64,000 nt of DNA from Butyricimonas muris (GTDB lineage: Bacteria > Bacteroidota > Bacteroidia > Bacteroidales > Marinifilaceae), in the NCBI RefSeq assembly GCF_046365375.1, contig NZ_JBKEIT010000010.1:62001-126000 (forward strand). The letters are read 5' to 3'. Each line of letters begins with the position of its first letter. Positions within the stretch are counted from its first letter, which is position 1. Below, piece after piece: positions 8,201 to 15,639 of the stretch. The translations under genes were made by a program, and so were the position numbers. The notes below the pieces were generated by a model. That model saw only the letters and a program-made list of their open reading frames with translations, was not told the DNA's origin and made no database searches.

Positions 8201-9849
8201 CTTTAGCCGTGTTGCCTGAGAGAAGTTTGCGTTGGCACTATCGTAGTCGTCATGAGCACCTTATTGCATTCTCAAATGCCAAGATTTATAATCATAGTTT
8301 AATTACGTTTCCGTCAATAATAGATAAAAGTCCCAACTTTGGCGTTGAATATATTTATGTTGCGGATGGAGTGTATGATAGAGGGGGTAAAAAAAATAAC
8401 CTTGCGGAAGCTAAGCGTGTTGCCGATTTAGTGTTCGAACATTTTCAAAATTTTCCAGAAAGGTCATTAGGTGTTGTAACTTTTAGTGAGGCGCAACAAG
8501 CCGCAGTGGATATGGCAATAAGGCAGAAACGTCATGAAAATGATGCATTCGAGAGTTTCTTTGTTGAAGATAAAGAGGAAGCTTTTTTTATCAAGAATTT
8601 GGAAAATGTACAAGGGGATGAACGCGACACAATTATTTTTAGTATTGGCTATGCAAAAGACAATAGAGGTATAATGTATATGAATTTTGGACCGCTTAGT
8701 AGAGATGGTGGTTATCGTCGTTTGAATGTAGCAATTACTCGAGCTAAGTATAATGTTAAATTGGTCGGTTCTATTATGCCCATTGATATAGATGTAGCTA
8801 AGGTTGAGTCAGAGGGAGTCAAGATGTTGCGTTCTTATATAGAGTTTGCTCAGCAAGGTGTTGTTGCTTTACAAAAAGAATTATCTTATAGTGATTTACC
8901 TGTATTTGACTCTCCTTTTGAAGAATCAGTATATGATTTTTTAACTTCAAAAAAATATGAAATTGTTACACAAGTAGGATGTTCTGGTTTTAGGATAGAT
9001 ATGGCAATAAAAAATCCTCAGCGTAGAGGTGAATTTGCAATTGGTATAGAGTGTGATGGTGCAACCTACCATAGTTCAAGAACTGCTCGTGAAAGAGATA
9101 GGTTACGTCAAACCATATTGGAAGATATGGGTTGGGTAATTTATCGAATATGGTCTACTGATTGGATAAAAAATCCAGAAATCGAGAAAGAAAAATTGAT
9201 TCAAGTAGTTGAGAAAGCTTTATGCAAAATTAATATCGATAAGTTAAGCGATAGTAATGTGTTGGAAGCGGTTTCGTGTTTGGATGTAGAAGAGGAGGTC
9301 GAAGAAAAGGAGATGGTTAATAGCGATAGTAAAGGTTTTTCCAACTATGTATATGCAGATATAAATGTGTTAGAAGAATTGCCAGTTACACGTGCAATAA
9401 AAAGAGTAGTGGAAATAGAACAACCGATACATCTTGAGGAGTTATGTCGTAGAGTTGCACCATTATACGGGAGGCAAAAAGTTACTTCTAGTGTCGTCGA
9501 TGAGGTTACATATCAAATAAAGAAGCAATTGACTAATGATGTACAAATAGGTAAAGATTTATTTGTGACAATTAGGAATTTTAATACGCCTGTCGCTAGA
9601 AAAACTTTGGATGCTCCTCGTAAAATTGAATATATATCACAAAGTGAACTTGTTGAAGCCTTGCGAATTGTAATTGGACATAGTTTTGGTATAACTCCCA
9701 ATGATTTATTTTTAGTTACTGCAAGGAATTTAGGATATAAGCGTACATCTGTTAATATCATATCTAGTATCGAAAAGGCATACAAGACTATGTTAAGAAA
9801 AGGTATGGTAAAAGAGATTGAAGGTAAGGTTTCTTTAATAAATGATTAA
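5236..9849 (+). CDS. DUF4011-SF1 helicase-PD-(D/E)XK nuclease (defence-type)
   Basis: A 1537-aa multidomain protein. The N-terminal DUF4011 region (about 1-200) contains LLLDFGKRNRLINF. The superfamily-1 helicase has Walker A GPPGTGKS (299-306), DEAS (922-925), GDAKQLPPT just after it, a YRSRHEHL motif, NVQGDERD and AITRAK (1166-1171). A PD-(D/E)XK/MTES_1575-type nuclease follows with Asp1255 and IECDG (1271-1275). The C-terminus is DUF3320-like (about 1370-1430). A long helical insert, about 350-860, separates the helicase motifs. DUF4011-helicase-nuclease proteins have been reported as single-gene antiphage systems (I recall the name Hhe). Low GC against both flanks suggests transfer. It has its own promoter. 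Confidence 0.9.
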   Translation: MGSKLHNRIKTWKKLLLDFGKRNRLINFKDGKRSNVEIVMPSYKPLYDLIAVHEKEVIFPYAGKVRVNENGEEVYNAVIEGNVETTKTVGELQKTLKMLRYRANTSIEEQGINTLYLAFGLLKWTEREDSSQTFASPLILVPVKLTIDSLTSPYKLLLHEDEIVVNPTLTYKLDNDFSIKIPGFDNTQDDIESYFEHVEKMIAKRGWSVDRCVNLTNLSFLKINMYKDLENNKEKLQANPIISAIAGEHEPISFPAELNNYDHDTNTRPIDIFQVVDADSSQQDAILLSKAGKSFVLQGPPGTGKSQTITNIISEALADGKKVLFVSEKMAALQVVYKRLANVGLADFCFTLHSHKVSKKEILNELANAIAIDRKRVREEALVRLDMLERKRSILNDYQKELHTPCSALNNTIFNINGRLAKLDDVPEYIFEITDVENTTELQLGEKIYLLSELAKTIDNNNVWKDATIPYLSNELRHDIDAKINSIVAILPDIEKDLLVCSQELGISITPSLSGLDFAMELLRIAAKSPLTLKKWVYQDDFEELESKLAEHRELCESYVVQKTTILKEFDREILGLDYYPILQRFRSDYNTFMRKLKSGYRKDIQLLNRFSSTGAKLDYNEAIELLNNIKSYHEKLDCVLSQEGIMKTLYEGYYCDENTDWGEINDSVEFAKELRGFISRFSMPEILVEKICGDNSTIAYCKNSLLSLTALYDSIHSQLEWFFSLFDNVESFKDCGIGELTTRLSECKDKKHLLEKWVDYRANKEKCNAAGLTSYLQQIEENVIDANLIVNVYLKRFYRLWLDSVLLKFPAVQNFRGRIQEQVIGEFCQLDKEQFVIAQARVRERVVARMPDFNTITSTRDEIGILKRELNKRRRLMPLRKLFMAIPNLVTALKPCFMMSPLSVSVFLEAKSYDFDLVIFDEASQVHTEDAIGAIMRGKQVIIVGDAKQLPPTNFFAVSLNDEEYDIDTNDEEQDNDAGAFDSILDEALAVLPERSLRWHYRSRHEHLIAFSNAKIYNHSLITFPSIIDKSPNFGVEYIYVADGVYDRGGKKNNLAEAKRVADLVFEHFQNFPERSLGVVTFSEAQQAAVDMAIRQKRHENDAFESFFVEDKEEAFFIKNLENVQGDERDTIIFSIGYAKDNRGIMYMNFGPLSRDGGYRRLNVAITRAKYNVKLVGSIMPIDIDVAKVESEGVKMLRSYIEFAQQGVVALQKELSYSDLPVFDSPFEESVYDFLTSKKYEIVTQVGCSGFRIDMAIKNPQRRGEFAIGIECDGATYHSSRTARERDRLRQTILEDMGWVIYRIWSTDWIKNPEIEKEKLIQVVEKALCKINIDKLSDSNVLEAVSCLDVEEEVEEKEMVNSDSKGFSNYVYADINVLEELPVTRAIKRVVEIEQPIHLEELCRRVAPLYGRQKVTSSVVDEVTYQIKKQLTNDVQIGKDLFVTIRNFNTPVARKTLDAPRKIEYISQSELVEALRIVIGHSFGITPNDLFLVTARNLGYKRTSVNIISSIEKAYKTMLRKGMVKEIEGKVSLIND

Positions 9850-9956
9850 AATTAAGAGAATTCCTGTTATTTAGTAGTAATTTTGAGTTATTAAAGAAGT
9901 TGTGTGTGTTATTCTGTAAGGATTCCTGCCGAATTCGGCTTGCGAACGTTGAATAA

Positions 9957-10008
9957 AGCCGACTTATAGTCGAGTCAAAGTTGAGTTAAAGCCGATAGGT
10001 ATCGGGTT
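9957..10008. repeat. 11-mer tandem repeat in the 285-bp spacer after the helicase gene
   Basis: Units of about 11 bp (AAAGCCGACTT, AGTCGAGTCAA, AGTTGAGTTAA, AGCCGATAGGT) follow one another and end in GATAGGTATCGG, a partial inverted copy. A related array occurs at 42176-42227. Apart from this, the spacer 9850-10134 holds no gene; the open frame at 10087-10431 is antisense to the lipoprotein. Confidence 0.5.
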
Positions 10009-10134
10009 TGTGCGTGGTGGGAAACGAGAATAAACTTCGTGTGTTGGAGGAATGCGGGAGGATTTCAACCTTAAAAGGGGTAAAATATGTCTTTTGCTAG
10101 AATGGTATTTGCTCGGGTATATTACGCGGGTGGG

Positions 10135-11610
10135 TTAAAATTGGCGGGAATCCATGGTTTGGAATACATGGAAGCGGGTTTTCTTGCCGCCACCCTCGAT
10201 GGTGATTTGGTCCGTGTTGCGGGAGCCGTTGCGGGTGGTGAGTTGCAGGGAGATGTTGTTTGTTCCGGCGTCGAGGGGGATACGCGTGTAAGAGATGGAA
10301 TAGGGGAGAGTCTGCCAGTTGCGGGTATCCGCTTTTTCTGTCAGAGAGTTGGCGATGCCGACGGCGAATCCGAGCCATTCGTTTTGCTTTCGAGCCGTGT
10401 ATTCGAGTCCCTTTTTTGCCGCGACACGTAGGAGTGACGTGGAAAACTCGCGTACCATACGGTCACGCAGGGTTTTGAATGCAATCTCGTTGATGTTTTC
10501 GGCAATTTCGAGGGGGTAGGTTTTGGCATCAAGCACAAGGGAGCCTTTGGCGTACAAGGGCGGGCGTTCCATGTATTTGGGGAAGGCGACTCTTAACATT
10601 TGCAGGTTGGCAATGCTTTGGCGGTCGGAATCCGAGTAGCGGGAGTCGAAAAAGAAAGGAAAGGCGAATCCGAATTCGTCGTTGTGGAACACGATAGCCC
10701 CATCACCTCTTTTCTGTTTGGCGAAATTGATACTCCACTCCGCTTTCACGGGTCCCACCCCGTTCAGCCAGAAAAAGACGAGTTGCCCATTCGCAGAGGT
10801 AGGGGTATGTTTGTAAGTGGTGTTGAACTCTTTTTCGTATTGCTTCAATTCTGTCGTGAAGCCACAATTGTACGCGGAACGCATCAAGTCTTGTTTTAAT
10901 TGTTCCGGGGCTTGTACGCCGAAGTTCTTCACGTAGTCGGATTGATATACCTCGTAAGCGTTACGGTAGGCGATGAAAGCGTTGTTGGCGTCGCCCGATG
11001 CATCGTAAATCAATCCCATAAGCAAGTGGGCGAAAGCGTCCCGCTGATAACGATTTTTGTGGTCGGGATACTTGTCGTTCAGTTGATTTAGTTTGATGTT
11101 TATTTTCCTGACTTCGACTAACGCACCTTCCATGTCATTCAAGTCAAGATAATTCAATGCCTTGTAGAAATTAATCATGATTACCTCGAAGTCTTCTGGT
11201 TGGTAGGGACGCATTTCGGGATTCGTTACCAAGGCTGCCGCTTCTGCCCCGAGATTGCGGTGTTGCTCGTCAATCAAGTTTTCGGCGGTTTCAAAGTACT
11301 TGTTACTATTCTCGGGTTGCCCGAGCATGAACTCCACGTATCCCTTGTTCAAGTAATAAAGAATCCGGTTTTTCCCGGTGGCTTGTTTTTTATCTTTATC
11401 CAGTAGCTTGTTTGCCTTTTCGAAGTTTCCGGCAGTGACTGCCGATTGGAATTCAGCCGTGCGCTGGTACCACGTGGCACACCCGGAAAAGAGGAAGAGG
11501 ATGATAATGAGTCCAAAGAGTTTGTAAGGTTTATAAAGTTTATAAGGTTCATAAGGTTTATGAATCCTTATTGTATTTCTACTGAAGCATGAATGATGAA
11601 TGTGTATCAT
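10135..11610 (-). CDS. COG3014-family lipoprotein
   Basis: Up to 491 aa, with a hydrophobic stretch and lipobox (LIIILFLFSGC, Cys about 44), then TPR-like helical repeats (about 60-250) and a C-terminal beta-rich domain. The family is made of periplasmic lipoproteins of unknown role, often next to lpoB, as here: the LpoB-like gene ends 50 bp upstream of this start on the same strand, so the two are probably cotranscribed. Oddity: the only ATG lies inside a 9-mer repeat element, and residues 17-31 (HKPYEPYKLYKPYKL) are simply translated repeat. The native start seems to have been displaced. Confidence 0.75.
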   Translation of the reverse strand: MIHIHHSCFSRNTIRIHKPYEPYKLYKPYKLFGLIIILFLFSGCATWYQRTAEFQSAVTAGNFEKANKLLDKDKKQATGKNRILYYLNKGYVEFMLGQPENSNKYFETAENLIDEQHRNLGAEAAALVTNPEMRPYQPEDFEVIMINFYKALNYLDLNDMEGALVEVRKINIKLNQLNDKYPDHKNRYQRDAFAHLLMGLIYDASGDANNAFIAYRNAYEVYQSDYVKNFGVQAPEQLKQDLMRSAYNCGFTTELKQYEKEFNTTYKHTPTSANGQLVFFWLNGVGPVKAEWSINFAKQKRGDGAIVFHNDEFGFAFPFFFDSRYSDSDRQSIANLQMLRVAFPKYMERPPLYAKGSLVLDAKTYPLEIAENINEIAFKTLRDRMVREFSTSLLRVAAKKGLEYTARKQNEWLGFAVGIANSLTEKADTRNWQTLPYSISYTRIPLDAGTNNISLQLTTRNGSRNTDQITIEGGGKKTRFHVFQTMDSRQF

Positions 11611-11657
11611 TATGGGACTACTTTATAAACTTTATGAACCTTATAAACTTTGCGAAC
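11519..11657. mobile_element. 9-mer inverted-pair element (copy i)
   Basis: The left arm 11519-11564 is built of GTTTATAAA/GTTTATAAG/GTTCATAAG units; the right arm 11621-11657 is the reverse-complement series (CTTTATAAA, CTTTATGAA, CCTTATAAA). The 56-bp core has no gene of its own. The element fills the gap between the LpoB-like and COG3014 genes and supplies the latter's first ~30 codons. Same architecture as the copies at 18937, 49705 and 52018. Confidence 0.6.
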
Positions 11658-11660
11658 TAA

Positions 11661-12257
11661 TTAGAATACTCTATCCGTGATATGTTTCTTTATCTTCTTG
11701 TCGCCCATCCATACCACTTCATTGGTTTCGATGTTGGTGAGTTGCAAGTCGATTTGATAGGTTACCACTTTTTGCTTTTTGTACGAGTCCACGATGCTGT
11801 TGATGGTGCCTTGCAGGATAAAGTCGGCGCCCAGTTCTTTACCCCATTTCTTGGTGGTTTCGGGGGAGGCGTAGTCTTGTTGTTCGGCACGTTCTTTCCG
11901 TAGCTCGTTTCGTTTCTCTCCTGCCACGACCAGACGGATATTTCCGTCACGAATAATGGCTTTCTCGACATCCTTGATAAAGGTTTCCGAGTTGATGTGT
12001 TCGTGGCTCTTGTTCTCGACTAATCCGACCACGACTACCGGGCGTTTATCATTTGCTTTCAGGTATTTGGGTATCCACGCGGATGTCAGTAGATCGCCGA
12101 TCATCTCATCCGATACCATACGGGAATCACTATCATTCCAACGTCCGCTGAGGTCTATTGTTTCGCTTGGGTCTACCCGGGCTATTCTCCGGCTACCGCA
12201 TCCGTTTAATATCGCTATGGTTAACACGACAAGTGTTCCGATAAATACTTTTCTCAT
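11661..12257 (-). CDS. LpoB-like penicillin-binding-protein activator lipoprotein
   Basis: A 198-aa lipoprotein: signal peptide and lipobox (TIAILNGCGS, Cys20), then a single domain with GLVENKSHEHI, ERAEQQDYASPETTKKWGKELGADF (split here around 105-135) and a final NEVVWMGDKKIKK, all typical of PF13036 LpoB. Known members stimulate class A penicillin-binding proteins from the outer membrane; Bacteroidetes members are uncharacterised. It is the upstream member of a two-gene unit with the COG3014 lipoprotein. Confidence 0.85.
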   Translation of the reverse strand: MRKVFIGTLVVLTIAILNGCGSRRIARVDPSETIDLSGRWNDSDSRMVSDEMIGDLLTSAWIPKYLKANDKRPVVVVGLVENKSHEHINSETFIKDVEKAIIRDGNIRLVVAGEKRNELRKERAEQQDYASPETTKKWGKELGADFILQGTINSIVDSYKKQKVVTYQIDLQLTNIETNEVVWMGDKKIKKHITDRVF

Positions 12258-12366
12258 ATTCTTTTGATTTTAGGTTTATATTCAAATTCCACGATCTATA
12301 TCAAATGTTATTACAATTATTTGACCAAATATACGTGTTAGATGTCTTTTAGGATGTTAATTACAT

Positions 12367-13224
12367 TTAAAATTGATAGGGACGGGCAATTATTATTCCG
12401 GAATGAGAGCGAATGCCTTGCAAGTATTCGGAGAGGGGTACTTCTGAAATGACCACTTTCTTGGTGGAAAGTGACGCGTGGAGCAAGTGAATCTGCCCGT
12501 TTTGTTCTATGGCTATTCCCACGTGGGCGGTGTCGAGCCCTTTTTTGTCTGTCGTGATGAGCAGGATATCCCCCAGTTGGATTTGCCCGGTCGCGGCGGA
12601 TACCTTGTCCTTGGGGATATAATGGTATTTCCGGAGGTTTATGTTGTTCTCTACCCGAAGCATTTTTCTTGCGAGGAGGGAATCTTGCGCGAGGGCGGGA
12701 TATTTCTGCCAGTTTCGGGAAATGAAACCCACTTTGTTAGGGAAGGGGATGCCTCCGTTTTCCAAGGTGACGTCTTTTACAATGCTGTCTAGGCTCATCT
12801 CGTACAACCAATCGGTGGAGTAATGAAGCCGGGCAGTGTAGTCGGTGATTTCGCCGTCCCGGTAGCGAATCTTTTGTAAATTCTTCAAGTAGACCTCTGT
12901 TTGTCGGGGGGTATATTCTTTCAATAGAGCCAAGGCAAGCACGTTATCCGTGAATGTTACACAGTCGAATTCCCGCAGGTTCACGACGAGTTGTTCTTTC
13001 GGGTTGATTTCGAGAGTGCCGCTTTTGTAGGGGGTATTGATAAAGAATTGACCGATAGCAACGATTCGTTCGTTCACGGGAAGCCGGTGTAATTCTTTTC
13101 CCGAGGCATACTCGAAAAACCGGGAGAGGATTGCTTTATCTTCTTCCGATACGGGAGATTGTGCTTTACATCCCGAGATGACAGGGAAAAGGGCGACAAG
13201 TAGCAAAAGAATCGTTTTTTTCAT
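12367..13224 (-). CDS. DUF1460 (NlpC/P60-fold amidase-like) lipoprotein
   Basis: A 285-aa exported protein: signal peptide MKKTILLLLVALFPVISGC with a lipobox Cys, then DUF1460 with the catalytic REFDCVTFTDN (Cys88) and a downstream DTAHVGIAI/HLLHAS pair supplying the histidines. Related structures are cysteine amidases acting on cell-wall peptides. I chose the ATG at 13224 rather than 13278 because the signal peptide begins there. It follows pheS on the same strand with a gap of about 78 bp. Confidence 0.85.
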   Translation of the reverse strand: MKKTILLLLVALFPVISGCKAQSPVSEEDKAILSRFFEYASGKELHRLPVNERIVAIGQFFINTPYKSGTLEINPKEQLVVNLREFDCVTFTDNVLALALLKEYTPRQTEVYLKNLQKIRYRDGEITDYTARLHYSTDWLYEMSLDSIVKDVTLENGGIPFPNKVGFISRNWQKYPALAQDSLLARKMLRVENNINLRKYHYIPKDKVSAATGQIQLGDILLITTDKKGLDTAHVGIAIEQNGQIHLLHASLSTKKVVISEVPLSEYLQGIRSHSGIIIARPYQF

Positions 13225-13301
13225 GTAAAGCGTTTTGGGTGAATAAAAAATGAGGAGCCGCGTGAACGGCATCCTCATCTCTCTTGTGTTGTGTTTATAT
13301 A

Positions 13302-14324
13302 TTATTTGCCTGCGGCCGAAAATTGTTCAAGGAAGCGGATGTCGTTCTCGAAGAAAAGACGTATGTCTTTGATGCCGTATTTCAACATCGTGATACGTTC
13401 GATTCCCATTCCCAACGCAAATCCGGTATATTTTTCTTTGTCGATACCGTTTAGTTCGAGTACGTTGGGGTCAACCATTCCACAACCTAAGATTTCTAAC
13501 CAACCCGTGCCTTTGCATACGTTACAGCCTTTCCCGTGGCACAATGTACAGGATACGTCCATTTCTGCCGACGGTTCGGTGAACGGGAAGAACGAGGGAC
13601 GCAGACGGATTCGCGTGTCTGCACCGAACAGTTCTTTCGCGAAGTAGGTGAGGGTTTGCTTCAAGTCGGCGAAAGAAACGTTTTCGTCGATATAAAGTGC
13701 CTCAATCTGGTGGAAAATACAGTGTGCTCGCGCCGAAATCGCCTCGTTGCGGAACACCCGTCCTGGGGTCACCAAACGAATGGGCGGTTGATGTGCTTCC
13801 ATGTCGCGTACCTGCACGGATGAGGTATGCGTGTGAAGCACGATATCGGGATTTTTCTGGATGAAGAACGTGTCTTGCATGTCGCGTGCCGGATGTTCTT
13901 CCGGGAAGTTCAACGCGGAGAAATTATGCCAGTCGTCTTCTATTTCGGGTCCCTCGGACACGGTAAAACCAAGTCTGCTGAAGATGGCTAGAATTTCGTT
14001 TTTAACGATAGACAGAGGATGACGAGTTCCGAGTTTCATGGGATTGCCCGGCATGGTTAAATCCATCCCGCTGAGTCCCTCTTCGGCGTTACTCAACAAT
14101 TCTTTCAGTTCGTTTACTTTCGCTAAAGCCGTATTCTTCAACACGTTCAACTCCTGTCCGACAGCCTTTTTCTGGTCTGCGGGGACGCTTTTGAAATCGT
14201 CAAAAAGAGCGGCGATAGAACCTTTCTTGCTTAAATGCTTGATTCTAAATTGCTCTACTTCTTCCAAGCTACCGGCTTGGAAGTTTGCTATTTCATCACG
14301 GAGTTGTTTAATCTTATCTAACAT
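13302..14324 (-). CDS. pheS: Phenylalanine-tRNA ligase alpha subunit
   Basis: 340 aa, the usual length. The N-terminal coiled-coil arm (about 1-90) is followed by the class II aminoacyl-tRNA synthetase core: FRNEAISARAHCIFHQIE (motif 2, about 190-207), a CTLCHGKGCNVC segment and GMGIERITMLKYG (motif 3, near the C-terminus). It charges tRNA-Phe together with PheT, which is not in the window. It ends a run of minus-strand genes beginning at rbfA. Confidence 0.97.
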   Translation of the reverse strand: MLDKIKQLRDEIANFQAGSLEEVEQFRIKHLSKKGSIAALFDDFKSVPADQKKAVGQELNVLKNTALAKVNELKELLSNAEEGLSGMDLTMPGNPMKLGTRHPLSIVKNEILAIFSRLGFTVSEGPEIEDDWHNFSALNFPEEHPARDMQDTFFIQKNPDIVLHTHTSSVQVRDMEAHQPPIRLVTPGRVFRNEAISARAHCIFHQIEALYIDENVSFADLKQTLTYFAKELFGADTRIRLRPSFFPFTEPSAEMDVSCTLCHGKGCNVCKGTGWLEILGCGMVDPNVLELNGIDKEKYTGFALGMGIERITMLKYGIKDIRLFFENDIRFLEQFSAAGK

Positions 14325-14398
14325 CTTCTCAAAAATTTGAAATCCTTGGTTTGCAAATGTAATAAAAAAGTCTGATACATTTCAATTATTCGAGAACT

Positions 14399-14812
14399 TC
14401 AATTTTTATCTCGAATATTTTTACAGAAACGGGCTACAAGTTTATCCATTATTTTTTTTGCCGTGGGATATAATAAACATCCCGTAATTCCGCCGAGTAC
14501 ATCGGCGAGCAAATCCCACCAGTCGCCCCCTCGATGGAAATATTTGTATTGAAGTATCTCTATTAAGCCGCCATACGCGAAACTGAACCCGATGGCAATC
14601 AAGTAGCAGGCACGTGAGGATAGTTTATGGCGTAAGGCATCGCATAGGAAGACGGACATGATGAAGAACATGCCGAAATGGACGACCTTATCCAAATGCG
14701 GGATATTCAATTTGGGGTCCGGTATGGAACTCGAGGGAATGGCGCATAAGAAAAAGATAACGCCTGCCCATAGAAGATTACACCATAATAATACGTGTTT
14801 GTGTGCTATCAT
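14399..14812 (-). CDS. VanZ-like family membrane protein
   Basis: 137 aa with four predicted membrane helices and the VanZ-like pattern of small polar loops (SSIPDPKLNIPHLDKVVHFGMFF; GGLIEILQYKYFHRGGDWWDLLADVLGG). The family is of uncertain function; the name comes from a teicoplanin-resistance protein, but no resistance role should be inferred. Its ATG overlaps the stop codon of the upstream PPIase gene (TAATG), indicating translational coupling. Confidence 0.85.
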   Translation of the reverse strand: MIAHKHVLLWCNLLWAGVIFFLCAIPSSSIPDPKLNIPHLDKVVHFGMFFIMSVFLCDALRHKLSSRACYLIAIGFSFAYGGLIEILQYKYFHRGGDWWDLLADVLGGITGCLLYPTAKKIMDKLVARFCKNIRDKN

Positions 14813-15639
14813 TATTCAATTATTTTTACTCGAATTATTCTCACGTCTTTTAACGGGCGGTTCTTTTTATCTGTTTGTAAAGCGGCGATTTTGTCAAGAA
14901 TGTCAAAACCTTCAATCAATTCCCCGAACACCGTGTATTCGCCGTCCAGACTGTGTGCGCCGCCCTCTGTCGTGTATGCTTGTTTTTTAGCCTCGTCCAT
15001 GAAGAGTTTTTCAGTGTTGTTTTCCCAGTCACGGGCGATGTCCGCCTTGATTTTGTTGGCTATTTTCCGGAATTCCGGTACATTCTTTTGTGCTTTTAAA
15101 GAATCTAGAATCGCTTTTTTCTCCGGGGTATAGTATTTATTCTGGATAGCCCTCTTGATGGGCACGTTTACCGATTTCTCGATATGCTCCAGTTCTTCCG
15201 GCGGGTATTTTCTCCCGACGGTGAAATAGAATTGCGAGATATCCGATTTCTTGAGCGGGTTTGTTTCGTCCGGTTGCCGGGGGGCAGCCAAAGCTCCTTT
15301 TTTATGGTAGTGGTGCGGTTTGATTTCGGCATCAATCGTGATTTCTCTACCATATCCCAGTTCCTGACCGGCAACCGCGTTACGGCTGTCCGCGGAACCG
15401 CCTTGTATGATGAAGTCTTTGATTACCCGGTAAAATAGCGTCCCGTCATACTGACCGGATTTCGCTAATTCAATAAAGTTATCCCGGTGAATCGGGGTGT
15501 CGTTGTATAATTTTGCCTTGAGATTGCCCATGCTGGTTTCTATCAACACGATACGCTCTTTTTCCTGTCCCGTGGATGGAAGCGTGAAAAGGGCAAGCGT
15601 GAACGAGAGTATCAGAAGTTTATACATACTATATATCAT
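14812..15639 (-). CDS. Exported cyclophilin-type peptidyl-prolyl isomerase
   Basis: 275 aa. A signal peptide (MYKLLILSFTLALFTLPSTG) is followed by a cyclophilin fold with TSMGNLKAKLYND, DGTLFYRVIKDFIIQGG (about 63-79), GALAAPR and SQFYFTVG, and at the end GEYTVFGELIEGFDILDKI. A charged helical insert of about 80 residues (EELEHIEKS... to DEAKKQ) interrupts the fold. It probably assists periplasmic protein folding. ATG 15639 directly abuts the upstream stop (TAAATG); the alternative ATG at 15627 gives a cleaner signal peptide. Confidence 0.9.
   Translation of the reverse strand: MIYSMYKLLILSFTLALFTLPSTGQEKERIVLIETSMGNLKAKLYNDTPIHRDNFIELAKSGQYDGTLFYRVIKDFIIQGGSADSRNAVAGQELGYGREITIDAEIKPHHYHKKGALAAPRQPDETNPLKKSDISQFYFTVGRKYPPEELEHIEKSVNVPIKRAIQNKYYTPEKKAILDSLKAQKNVPEFRKIANKIKADIARDWENNTEKLFMDEAKKQAYTTEGGAHSLDGEYTVFGELIEGFDILDKIAALQTDKKNRPLKDVRIIRVKIIE

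Noticed and set aside
10087..11406. Several plus-strand frames opposite the COG3014 lipoprotein.
   Set aside because: Shadow frames of a gene whose signal peptide and domain pattern are clear on the minus strand.
14399..14812. Glycopeptide-resistance gene (VanZ name).
   Set aside because: VanZ-like proteins are widespread and no other van genes are present; the name gives no evidence of resistance.
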